A stretch of DNA of 5,514 bases from contig JAYOFO010000120.1 of the NCBI GenBank assembly GCA_038117265.1, positions 1-5,514 of the forward strand. Direction: 5' to 3'. The position numbers and the translations under genes were made by a program. The DNA is from JAYPUG01 sp038117265. GTDB taxonomy: Bacteria > Pseudomonadota > Alphaproteobacteria > UBA6615. This document shows, piece by piece, positions 1 through 5,514 of this stretch (its first letter is position 1; each line of letters starts with the position of its first letter). The notes under the pieces were generated by a model that was given only the letters and a program-made list of their open reading frames with translations, was not told the origin of the DNA and searched no databases.

Positions 1-385
1 CCGACCAGACATCCAGCATGCCCGGCGAGCGGCCCGCCCCGCGCGAATCCACGCGGATGCAAATATAGCCGTCGGGCACCCACTTCTCGGGATCGACGAG
101 TTCCCAGTTCTGGTAGCGGTTCGTCGAACCGGCCAGGCAGTCGGGATAGTCCTCGATCATCTGCTTCCACTGGTAGGGATAGCCGTCCTTCCAGTGCAGC
201 CACTTGCAGTAGGGGCCGTAGCTGATGATGACCGGGTATTGGCCATCGTCATCGGGCCGGAAGACGTCGCAGCGCAACACGATCCCGTCATCCATCTCGA
301 TGGGAACGTCCCAGTCGATGCGAATGCCGGCCAAGACCTTGTCGTAGTTTTGGCCAATATCGGTATAGGTCACGTCCTCGGTCAC
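1..385 (-). CDS. CocE/NonD-family alpha/beta hydrolase, N-terminal part (gene D, cut by the left window edge)
   Basis: Reading the minus strand from the GTG at 385 gives 128 uninterrupted residues that run off the left edge. The product starts VTEDVTYTDIG and is clearly paralogous to the three genes to its right. Shared landmarks are IDWDVPIEMDDG (about residues 23-34), RPDDDGQYP (43-51), the GPYCK motif (57-61) whose Tyr59 matches the oxyanion-hole Tyr of cocaine esterase, WELVDPEKWVPDGY (94-107) and RVDSRGAGRSPG (111-122). The catalytic serine, the His and the C-terminal beta-sandwich lie outside the window; roughly 460 residues are missing by comparison with its paralogues. The GTG is preceded by a purine-rich tract at 390-398. 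A second in-frame GTG at 373 has worse spacing. It lies 33 nt after the stop of gene C and is probably co-transcribed with it. The family is hydrolytic (ester or amide bonds); the substrate is unknown. Confidence 0.9.
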   Translation of the reverse strand, partial: MTEDVTYTDIGQNYDKVLAGIRIDWDVPIEMDDGIVLRCDVFRPDDDGQYPVIISYGPYCKWLHWKDGYPYQWKQMIEDYPDCLAGSTNRYQNWELVDPEKWVPDGYICIRVDSRGAGRSPGMLDVWS

Positions 386-389
386 GGAA

Positions 390-398
390 CTTCCCCCT
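390..398 (-). promoter_or_regulatory. Ribosome binding site of gene D
   Basis: The minus strand reads AGGGGGAAG, then TTCC, then GTG at 385. The end of the G-run is 7 nt from the start codon, a normal Shine-Dalgarno distance. It supports GTG 385 over the in-frame GTG at 373. Confidence 0.7.
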
Positions 399-418
399 GT
401 TTGCTTGTCGTATCGTTG

Positions 419-2170
419 TTACCTGCCCGGGATCACCGGCAGCAGCAGGTGCGATGGGTGCTTCGGCCCGCAATGGATCGTCACGTCGCCGCCGAACACC
501 CGCGCCGGCCGGTTCTTCGGGTCGTCGTGCAGGAACGGCCCGACCCCGGTGAATTCGTTCTTCATGTTCGAGAGCTTGCCGCCCGTCCCGCCCGGATAGA
601 CATAGTCCTTGCCGCGCACCGTCAGGCCCAGCCGGTAGCCCGGCGGCACGACGATCGAGGTCGGCCAGATCTCGACGTCCAGCTCGTAGACGCGCCCCGG
701 CGTGAGCGGCTGCACCTCGTCATGGGTGTGATGGGGCTGCCAGCGCTTCGAGCGCTTCGGATCGGTCTTGCGGTGCGAGGCGCGCAACCAGCCCTGGGCG
801 ATCGGCGTGTGCGGGTCGAGCGCGCCCTTGAAGGTCACCTCCTTCATGTCGGGCGCGAACAGGCGCACCACGAGGAACAGGTCGGCGTCCTTCGTCGCCG
901 ACGAGACGAACAGCTTCGCCGCCAGTGGGCCGGTCACCTCCACCGGCTTGTCCGATGCGGGCGTCAGGAAGGCCACGCCGTCCGACAGGCCGCCATAGGT
1001 GATCGTGCGCTTGCGGTCCGGCGCCTTCGTCGCGAGCGCGCCCGTCGCCGGATCGAGGAACGCCTTCGTCCACTTCGTGCGCTTCAGCGGCCACTCCTTT
1101 TCGGCGCGCGGCACGAACGTCTCCCCCGGGTGGCGGATGTTGAGGAGCACCCTGGGCTGCTTGCTCCAGCCGGTGTCCTCGCCCTTCAGGAAGTGGCCGA
1201 AGAAGCGCTTCTGCAGGTCGAGCCCGTAGTCGGTGTAGAACTCGGTCCAGTGCTCGCGCCCGTGCATCTCGAGCCATTTCTGCTTCGAGGCGGCCTGCAT
1301 GAAGCCGTTGATGTTGCCACGCGGATGCAGCCCCTGCCCGCCCCAGTTGCCGGCCGAGAGCAGCGGGTAGTCGATCTTCGACCAGTCGGCCGAGCGGGCG
1401 CGGTACCAGGCATCGTCGAGGTGCCGGCGCTTCAGTTCTCCAGGCAGGTCCGCCCGGTTCTTCTTGAGCGTCGCCCGTGAGAAGGTCTTGGGCCCGCACA
1501 CCAGGTCGCCATGCACCGCCGAACGCGGGCCGTTCTTGCCCAGCCCGTACTGCACGGATTCGACCTGCTTGTCGTACCAGTTGGTCACGAAGGTCGACAG
1601 GATGCCGCCGTGATAGTTGGAATCGCGGTAGTAGTCGCCCGCGCCCTCCCAAACGCACAGCGCGGTCAGGTGCTTCGGCTTCAGCGCCGCCACATGCCAC
1701 TGGTTGATGGCGTAGTAGGAGATGCCGTTGAGGCCGACCTTGCCGTTCGACCAGGGCTGTTCGCCCGCCCACTCGATGCAGGCGGCGAAATCGCGGGTCT
1801 CGCGCGGCGAGCGCACGTCGACGACGCCGGGCGAACGGCCCGAGCCGCGCGAATCCACGCGCACCACGGCATAGCCGTCGGGCACCCACTTCTCCGGGTC
1901 GACGACCTCCCAGTTGGCGTAATTGTTCGACGTGCCCTCGGCCACCTCGGGGAAGTTCTCGACCATGATGTTCCAGGCGGTCTCGTAGCCCTCCTGGAAC
2001 GCGAGCCCCTTGGCATAGGGTCCGTGGCTCATGATCACCGGGAAGCGGCCGCGCCTGTTCGGCCGGAACACGTCGGCGCGCAGGACGTTCCCGTCGTCCA
2101 TGACGAGGGGAACGTCCCAGTCGATGCGCATGCCGTCGCGGACCTCCGAACGGAAGTACGGATCGTCCAC
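419..2170 (-). CDS. CocE/NonD-family alpha/beta hydrolase (gene C, complete, 583 aa)
   Basis: This is a complete copy of the array. The N-terminal alpha/beta-hydrolase (Peptidase_S15-like) domain spans about residues 17-325. It carries GPYAK (50-54; Tyr52 is the likely oxyanion Tyr), RVDSRGSGRSPG (104-115), the nucleophile elbow G149-I-S151-Y-Y-A, and a variable cap region (about 205-265). HGREHW (303-308) follows, with His307 the candidate catalytic base. The PepX_C-like beta-sandwich follows from about 350, with DPHTP (452-456), HTHDEVQPLTPG (481-492) and LPVIPGR at the end. Where CocE has its catalytic Asp, this protein reads N275-W-G-G-Q. I place the start at GTG 2170, behind a strong purine tract, because VDDPYFRSEV then aligns with the start of gene B. 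An ATG at 2188 would add six residues behind a weaker site. An open frame continues to 2392, but that stretch lies inside gene B and looks like shadow translation. No signal peptide is seen. Substrate unknown. Confidence 0.93.
   Translation of the reverse strand: MDDPYFRSEVRDGMRIDWDVPLVMDDGNVLRADVFRPNRRGRFPVIMSHGPYAKGLAFQEGYETAWNIMVENFPEVAEGTSNNYANWEVVDPEKWVPDGYAVVRVDSRGSGRSPGVVDVRSPRETRDFAACIEWAGEQPWSNGKVGLNGISYYAINQWHVAALKPKHLTALCVWEGAGDYYRDSNYHGGILSTFVTNWYDKQVESVQYGLGKNGPRSAVHGDLVCGPKTFSRATLKKNRADLPGELKRRHLDDAWYRARSADWSKIDYPLLSAGNWGGQGLHPRGNINGFMQAASKQKWLEMHGREHWTEFYTDYGLDLQKRFFGHFLKGEDTGWSKQPRVLLNIRHPGETFVPRAEKEWPLKRTKWTKAFLDPATGALATKAPDRKRTITYGGLSDGVAFLTPASDKPVEVTGPLAAKLFVSSATKDADLFLVVRLFAPDMKEVTFKGALDPHTPIAQGWLRASHRKTDPKRSKRWQPHHTHDEVQPLTPGRVYELDVEIWPTSIVVPPGYRLGLTVRGKDYVYPGGTGGKLSNMKNEFTGVGPFLHDDPKNRPARVFGGDVTIHCGPKHPSHLLLPVIPGR
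768..859. repeat. 92-nt near-identical segment, copy in gene C
   Basis: This stretch matches 4430-4521 in gene A in the same orientation with three mismatches (at 787, 829 and 836), including 41 identical bases at 788-828. It codes for the conserved part of the beta-sandwich around DPHTP and GWLRASHRK. The equivalent part of gene B (2549-2640) has about 13 mismatches. It is a paralogy-derived repeat, not a mobile element. Confidence 0.75.
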
Positions 2171-2172
2171 GG

Positions 2173-2183
2173 CCTCTCCCCCC
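2173..2183 (-). promoter_or_regulatory. Ribosome binding site that decides the start of gene C
   Basis: The minus strand reads GGGGGGAGAGG, then CC, then GTG at 2170. The GGAG core is 5 nt from the GTG. The alternative ATG at 2188 would place this tract inside the coding region and has only a weak AGTAGG-like site upstream, overlapping the stop of gene B. The same arrangement precedes genes B and D. Confidence 0.65.
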
Positions 2184-2199
2184 GCCATGGCTGTGTCGC

Positions 2200-3969
2200 C
2201 TACTTCGCCGGGATGACCGGCAGCAGCACGTAGCCCGCTCGGTCGGGGCCCAGATGCACCGTCACATTGTTGTCGAACACCGCCGGTGGACGGTCGGTCT
2301 CGTCGTCGTGGAGGAAGGGTCCGACGCCCGTGAACACGTTCTTCATGTTCGACAGGCCGGCGTTCGGCTCGCCCGGATAGACATAGTCGCAACCCCGGAT
2401 CGACAGGCCGAACCGGTATCCCTTGGGGATCACGATCCCGGACCCGTGGATCTCGATGTCGAGCTCGTAGACCTCGCCCGGGGTCAGCGGCTGTACCTCG
2501 TCATGGGTGTGCCACGGCGCGGCCTCGGTCGACAGCGCGGGATCGAGCTTGCGGTGCGAGGCACGCAACCAGCCCGACGCCACCGGCGTGTGCGGGTCGA
2601 GCGCGCCGCGGAAGGTCACCTCCTTCATGTCCGACTGGAACACCCGCAGGATCACGAACATGTCCGCATCCTTCGTGTCGGACGAGATGTTCAGCTTCAC
2701 CGCCATCGGGCCGCAGATCTCCATATCCTCCGCAACCGGGTTCGACAGGAAGGTCAGGCCGTCGCCCATCGCCGCATAGGTGATCTGGCTCGCCGCGCCC
2801 GCGGGGGCATCGGACAGAATCTGCCCCTGCGGCTCGAAGTGGAACTTCGTCCACTGCGTGCGCGCCAGCGGCCAATCCTCCTCGGCCCGCGGCACGAACG
2901 TCTCGCCCGGATGGCGCACGTTCAACGCGACGCGCGGCTGGTCCTTCCAGCCGGAATCGTCGCCCTTCAGGAAGCAGTCGAAGAAGCGCCACTGCAGGTC
3001 GTTGCCGTAGTCGGTGTAATAGAGCGACCAGTGCTCGAGCCCATGCACCTCGAGCCATTTCTGCTTCGAAGCCGACTTCATGAAGCCGTTGAAGTTGCCG
3101 CGCGGGTGCAGCGGTGCGCCGCCCCAGTTGGCGCAGCTCAGGATCGGCACTTCGATCTTGGAATAGTCGACCGCCCGGTCGGCGAACCATTCGTCGTCGA
3201 GCGGGTGGGCGCGCATCGAGGCATGCAGGTCGAACCGGTTCGCCGCCAGCTCCTCGTCCGACAGGGTCTCGGGGCCGGCCGCCAGCTCGCCATTGGCGCG
3301 CGACTTCCAGCCGCGCTCTCCGTAGCCATGCTGGATCGGCATGATCTGCTTGTCATACCAGTGGCGCGCGAAGGACGAGTAGATGCCGCCGTGATAGCTG
3401 CCCTCGCGATAGTAATCGGTCGAACCTTCCCACGGACAGATCGCGGCCAGGTGCGGCGGCTGCAGAGCGGCCACCTGCCACTGGTTGATCGCGTAGTAGG
3501 AGATGCCCGAAAGCCCGACCTTGCCGTTCGACCAGGGCTGCACGCCCGCCCATTCGATGCAGTCGTAGAAGTCGCGGGTCTCGCGCGAGCAGAAATGCTC
3601 GAGATAGCCCTGCGAACGGCCGGCGCCGCGGGAATCGACGCGCACGATCGCATAGCCGCGCGGCACCCATTTCTCGGGGTCGGCGACCTCCCACGACTGG
3701 TGGATGTTGGTCGAGCCCGCCGGAACGTCGGGATGGTTCTCGCACATCAGGTCCCAGCAAGTCTTGTAGATCTCTTCGAAGTGGAGGTCCTTGCCATAGG
3801 GGCCGTAGGACATGACGACGGGATACTGGCCGTCATCGTCGGGCCGGTAGACGTTTGCGCGCAGGACGACCCCGTCGTCCATCTCGATCGGCACGTCCCA
3901 GTCCACGCGCAGGCCCTCGCGGACCTCGGTCCGGAACATCGGATCGCCGGTGTACTTGATGTCGTCCAT
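2200..3969 (-). CDS. CocE/NonD-family alpha/beta hydrolase (gene B, complete, 589 aa)
   Basis: This is the second complete copy, starting at ATG 3969 behind a strong ribosome binding site and ending with TAG at 2200. The order of landmarks matches gene C: VDWDVPIEMDDG (22-33), GPYGK (56-60, Tyr58), VRVDSRGAGRS (109-119), nucleophile motif G155-I-S157-Y-Y-A, cap region (about 212-270), NWGGAPLHPRGN (281-292), HGLEHW (309-314, His313), HPGETFVPRAE (353-363), DPHTP (458-462), HTHDEVQPLTPGEVYELD (487-504) and a C-terminal LLPVIPAK. Over the 93-residue block from HPRGN to the end of WTKFHFEP I count about 72% identity with gene C and no gaps. It differs from the other copies after GAGRS: QGYLEHFCS replaces the PGxxDVxS-type sequence. 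It also has A-P in place of Q-G after NWGG. No signal peptide or membrane segment is seen, so it is probably cytoplasmic. The family cleaves esters or amides; the substrate is unknown. Confidence 0.95.
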   Translation of the reverse strand: MDDIKYTGDPMFRTEVREGLRVDWDVPIEMDDGVVLRANVYRPDDDGQYPVVMSYGPYGKDLHFEEIYKTCWDLMCENHPDVPAGSTNIHQSWEVADPEKWVPRGYAIVRVDSRGAGRSQGYLEHFCSRETRDFYDCIEWAGVQPWSNGKVGLSGISYYAINQWQVAALQPPHLAAICPWEGSTDYYREGSYHGGIYSSFARHWYDKQIMPIQHGYGERGWKSRANGELAAGPETLSDEELAANRFDLHASMRAHPLDDEWFADRAVDYSKIEVPILSCANWGGAPLHPRGNFNGFMKSASKQKWLEVHGLEHWSLYYTDYGNDLQWRFFDCFLKGDDSGWKDQPRVALNVRHPGETFVPRAEEDWPLARTQWTKFHFEPQGQILSDAPAGAASQITYAAMGDGLTFLSNPVAEDMEICGPMAVKLNISSDTKDADMFVILRVFQSDMKEVTFRGALDPHTPVASGWLRASHRKLDPALSTEAAPWHTHDEVQPLTPGEVYELDIEIHGSGIVIPKGYRFGLSIRGCDYVYPGEPNAGLSNMKNVFTGVGPFLHDDETDRPPAVFDNNVTVHLGPDRAGYVLLPVIPAK

Positions 3970-3972
3970 GGT

Positions 3973-3984
3973 CTCCTCCCCCTC
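3973..3984 (-). promoter_or_regulatory. Ribosome binding site of gene B
   Basis: The minus strand reads GAGGGGGAGGAG, then ACC, then ATG at 3969. This is a long purine-rich Shine-Dalgarno tract at usable spacing. It is the strongest of the three visible sites, which may mark gene B as well translated. Confidence 0.75.
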
Positions 3985-4026
3985 GTCGGGCTCTTAGTTT
4001 GGTTTGGTACGCCCTCGGGAAACGCT

Positions 4027-4056
4027 GCGGGCAGCCCGTATCTCCGGGCCGCCCGC
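4027..4056 (-). other. Strong intergenic RNA hairpin between genes A and B
   Basis: On the minus strand a 12-nt arm GCGGGCGGCCCG, a 6-nt loop GAGATA, and a second arm CGGGCTGCCCGC form a stem with eleven Watson-Crick pairs and one G-U wobble. On the plus strand the wobble becomes an A-C mismatch, so the structure favours the minus-strand transcript. It starts 10 nt after the stop codon of gene A. The sequence after it (AGCGTTTCCCGAGG) has only three Ts, set back 4 nt, so a classical intrinsic terminator is poorly supported. A role in mRNA stability, processing or partial termination is an inference. Confidence 0.6.
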
Positions 4057-4065
4057 CATTGCTCG

Positions 4066-5514
4066 CTACTTCTTGCCGCCGCCCCGCTTCGCCGGGATCA
4101 CCGGCAGCATCACGAAGGCCTGCTCCTTCGGGCCCGTGTGCAGGGTGACGTCGCCGCCGAAGATGTGCGCCGGCCGGTCGCGCGGATCGTCGTGGCGGAA
4201 GATGGCGCAACCGGTCCAGTTGGCATACTCGCCCAGCTGGACGTTGGAATCGCCCGGATAGACATAGTCCGAGCCGCGCACGCTCAGCGCGACCCGGTAG
4301 CCCTTCGGCACGTGGATGCAGGTCGGCCAGACCTCGACGTCGACCTCGTAGACCTTGCCGGGATCGAGCGGCTGCTCCTCGTCATGGGTGTGATAGGGCC
4401 GGTAGGGCAGGCTCTTCTTCTTGTCGAGCTTGCGGTGCGAGGCGCGCAGCCAGCCCTGGGCGATCGGCGTGTGCGGGTCGAGCGCGCCCTGGAAGGTGAC
4501 CTCCTTCATGTCGGGCGCGAAGACGCGCACGACCAGGAACAGGTCGGCATCCTCGGTCGACGACGAGACCCAAAGCTTCGAGGCGATCGGGCCGGTGATC
4601 TCCATGTCCGCTTCCAGCGGCGGGGTCATGAAGGTCACGCCGTCGGAGAAGCCGCCATAGGTGGCACTTCCCTTGGCCTTCTGGGGCGTGGTCGACATGC
4701 TCATGTCGTGCGGGTCGAGGTAGAACTTCGTCCACTTGGTGCGCTTGAGCGGCCATTCGTCCTCGTGGCGCTCGACGAACTTCTCGCCGGGATGACGGAC
4801 CTGGAGCTGGACCTTGGGCTGCTTGTTCCAGCCGTTCTTCTTGCCCTTCAGGAAATAGTCGAAGAAGCGCTTCTGCAGGTCCATGCCGTAGTCGGTATAG
4901 AAATGCGTCCAATGCTCGATGCCGTGCACCTCGAGCCACTTGTCCTGCGAGGCCGACTGGGTGTAGCCCTCGAAATTGCCTCGCGGATGCAGGCCCTGGC
5001 CGCCCCAGTTGGCCGTCGACAGCATCGGCACCTTGACCTTCGACCAGTCAGGCATGCGCGACTGCCAGTACTCGTCCGTGTCCAGCTTCCGCGCCAGGCA
5101 GTCCTCGTAGAAATTGTTGCGGTTCGCGCCGAGTTCCTCCTCGGTCAACGTGATCGGGCCCGACACCCATTCGCCGTTCATGCGCGAGCGCTTGCCGTTC
5201 TTGCCCTTGCCGTGCTGCACCGAATAGACCTGCGCCTCGGACCAGTCCTTGACGAAGCCGTTGCACATGATGCCGCCGTGATGGGCCATGTCGCGGTAGA
5301 AGTCGGCCGCGCCCTCCCACGGACAGATCGCCGCGAGATGCTTGGGCTGCAGCGCCGCGCACTGCCACTGGTTCTCGGCGTAATACGAGATGCCGTTGAG
5401 GCCGACCTTGCCGTTCGACCAGGACTGCACGCCCGCCCAGTCGACGCAGATCGCCAGATCCTGCGCCTCGCGCAGCGACCAGATGTCGATCACGCCCGGC
5501 GAGCGGCCGGTGCC
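4066..5514 (-). CDS. CocE/NonD-family alpha/beta hydrolase, lacking its N-terminus (gene A, cut by the right window edge)
   Basis: The frame is open from the right edge to the TAG at 4066, giving 482 residues. It enters at GTGRSPG, which aligns with residue 116 of gene D, so about 115 N-terminal residues lie outside. The GTG codon at 5493 is the Val of GRSPGV and is not a start. Visible residues include the nucleophile motif G41-I-S43-Y-Y-A, a cap region (about 99-162), NWGGQGLHPRGN (169-180), HGIEHW (197-202, His201), HPGEKF (241-246) and DPHTP (346-350). HTHDEEQPLDPG (375-386) and VMLPVIPAK follow, then a short basic tail RGGGKK. Over the 93-residue block around the candidate His I count about 70% identity with gene C. 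Near the C-terminus it diverges: EYANWTGCAIFRHDD replaces the SNMKNxFTGVGPFLHDD shared by genes B and C. The substrate is unknown. It is the most upstream visible member of the probable operon. Confidence 0.93.
   Translation of the reverse strand, partial: GTGRSPGVIDIWSLREAQDLAICVDWAGVQSWSNGKVGLNGISYYAENQWQCAALQPKHLAAICPWEGAADFYRDMAHHGGIMCNGFVKDWSEAQVYSVQHGKGKNGKRSRMNGEWVSGPITLTEEELGANRNNFYEDCLARKLDTDEYWQSRMPDWSKVKVPMLSTANWGGQGLHPRGNFEGYTQSASQDKWLEVHGIEHWTHFYTDYGMDLQKRFFDYFLKGKKNGWNKQPKVQLQVRHPGEKFVERHEDEWPLKRTKWTKFYLDPHDMSMSTTPQKAKGSATYGGFSDGVTFMTPPLEADMEITGPIASKLWVSSSTEDADLFLVVRVFAPDMKEVTFQGALDPHTPIAQGWLRASHRKLDKKKSLPYRPYHTHDEEQPLDPGKVYEVDVEVWPTCIHVPKGYRVALSVRGSDYVYPGDSNVQLGEYANWTGCAIFRHDDPRDRPAHIFGGDVTLHTGPKEQAFVMLPVIPAKRGGGKK
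4430..4521. repeat. 92-nt near-identical segment, copy in gene A
   Basis: This is the partner of 768-859 in gene C, in the same orientation with three mismatches over 92 nt. Such close DNA identity between copies could act as a site of recombination or gene conversion within the array. Confidence 0.75.

Noticed and set aside
194..1480. Long plus-strand open frame (428 codons) opposite gene C
   Set aside because: It lies antisense to strongly conserved hydrolase sequence, is Arg/Val/Leu-rich with no recognisable domain, and has the look of a GC-rich shadow frame. The same kind of frame recurs opposite the other copies.
1511..2233. Plus-strand open frame (240 codons) opposite the 5' part of gene C
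   Set aside because: It is antisense to the catalytic domain of gene C, low in complexity, and has no recognisable family features; a shadow frame.
2189..2392. N-terminal extension of gene C up to 2392
   Set aside because: The extra 68 to 74 residues are read out of frame through the 3' end of gene B, are Arg-rich and have no counterpart in the paralogues.
3970..4026. Possible internal promoter upstream of gene B
   Set aside because: The sequence around ACCAAACCAAACTAAGAG is less GC-rich than its surroundings, but I see no convincing -35/-10 pair at proper spacing.
4027..4056. Intrinsic terminator call for the hairpin
   Set aside because: The stem is strong, but only three Ts follow, beginning four bases after the stem, so I describe it as a hairpin of unknown role.
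3994..4059. 21-codon open frame (MAGGPEIRAARSVSRGRTKPN) in the gap between genes A and B, spanning the hairpin
   Set aside because: It could be imagined as a leader peptide over an attenuator, but there is no convincing ribosome binding site and no biased codon run, so it is not supported as a gene.
5491..5493. GTG at 5493 as the start of gene A
   Set aside because: The frame continues open to the window edge, and the upstream codons encode GTGRSPG, a conserved part of the paralogues; the true start lies outside the window.

Overview
The window is GC-rich, almost fully coding on the minus strand, and has short intergenic gaps with purine-rich Shine-Dalgarno tracts and two GTG starts. This suggests a high-GC proteobacterium, possibly an alphaproteobacterium. 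That guess rests only on composition and style; nothing here fixes the taxon.

Layout, in the direction of transcription (right to left): gene A (5514-4066, 5' end cut by the window edge), a 96-nt gap with a strong hairpin, gene B (3969-2200, complete, 589 aa), a 29-nt gap, gene C (2170-419, complete, 583 aa from a reassigned GTG start), a 33-nt gap, and gene D (385-1, 3' end cut by the window edge). All four are paralogues of one family: CocE/NonD-type alpha/beta hydrolases, with a Peptidase_S15-like catalytic domain followed by a PepX_C-like beta-sandwich. The window therefore shows at least four tandem copies at a spacing of about 1.8 kb, and the array may extend past either edge.

The proteins have no visible signal peptide or membrane segment (the N-terminus of gene A is not visible), so they are probably cytoplasmic. 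The family hydrolyses ester or amide bonds in varied small molecules. No regulator, transporter or unrelated enzyme lies inside the window, so the substrate cannot be inferred. The spacing suggests that genes B, C and D are co-transcribed. Gene A probably belongs to the same transcript, with the hairpin at 4027-4056 acting as an attenuator, processing or stability element between A and B.

Most notable points: (1) the paralogue array itself; (2) in the three copies where the region is visible, the place where CocE-type enzymes carry the catalytic Asp reads N-W-G-G-(Q/A), with no acidic residue, while the serine motif, the oxyanion Tyr (where visible) and the candidate His are kept; (3) a mosaic pattern of similarity between copies that could reflect gene conversion; (4) a conserved purine-rich leader before three of the genes. 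Long open frames on the plus strand and in other minus-strand frames are GC-rich shadows of these genes.
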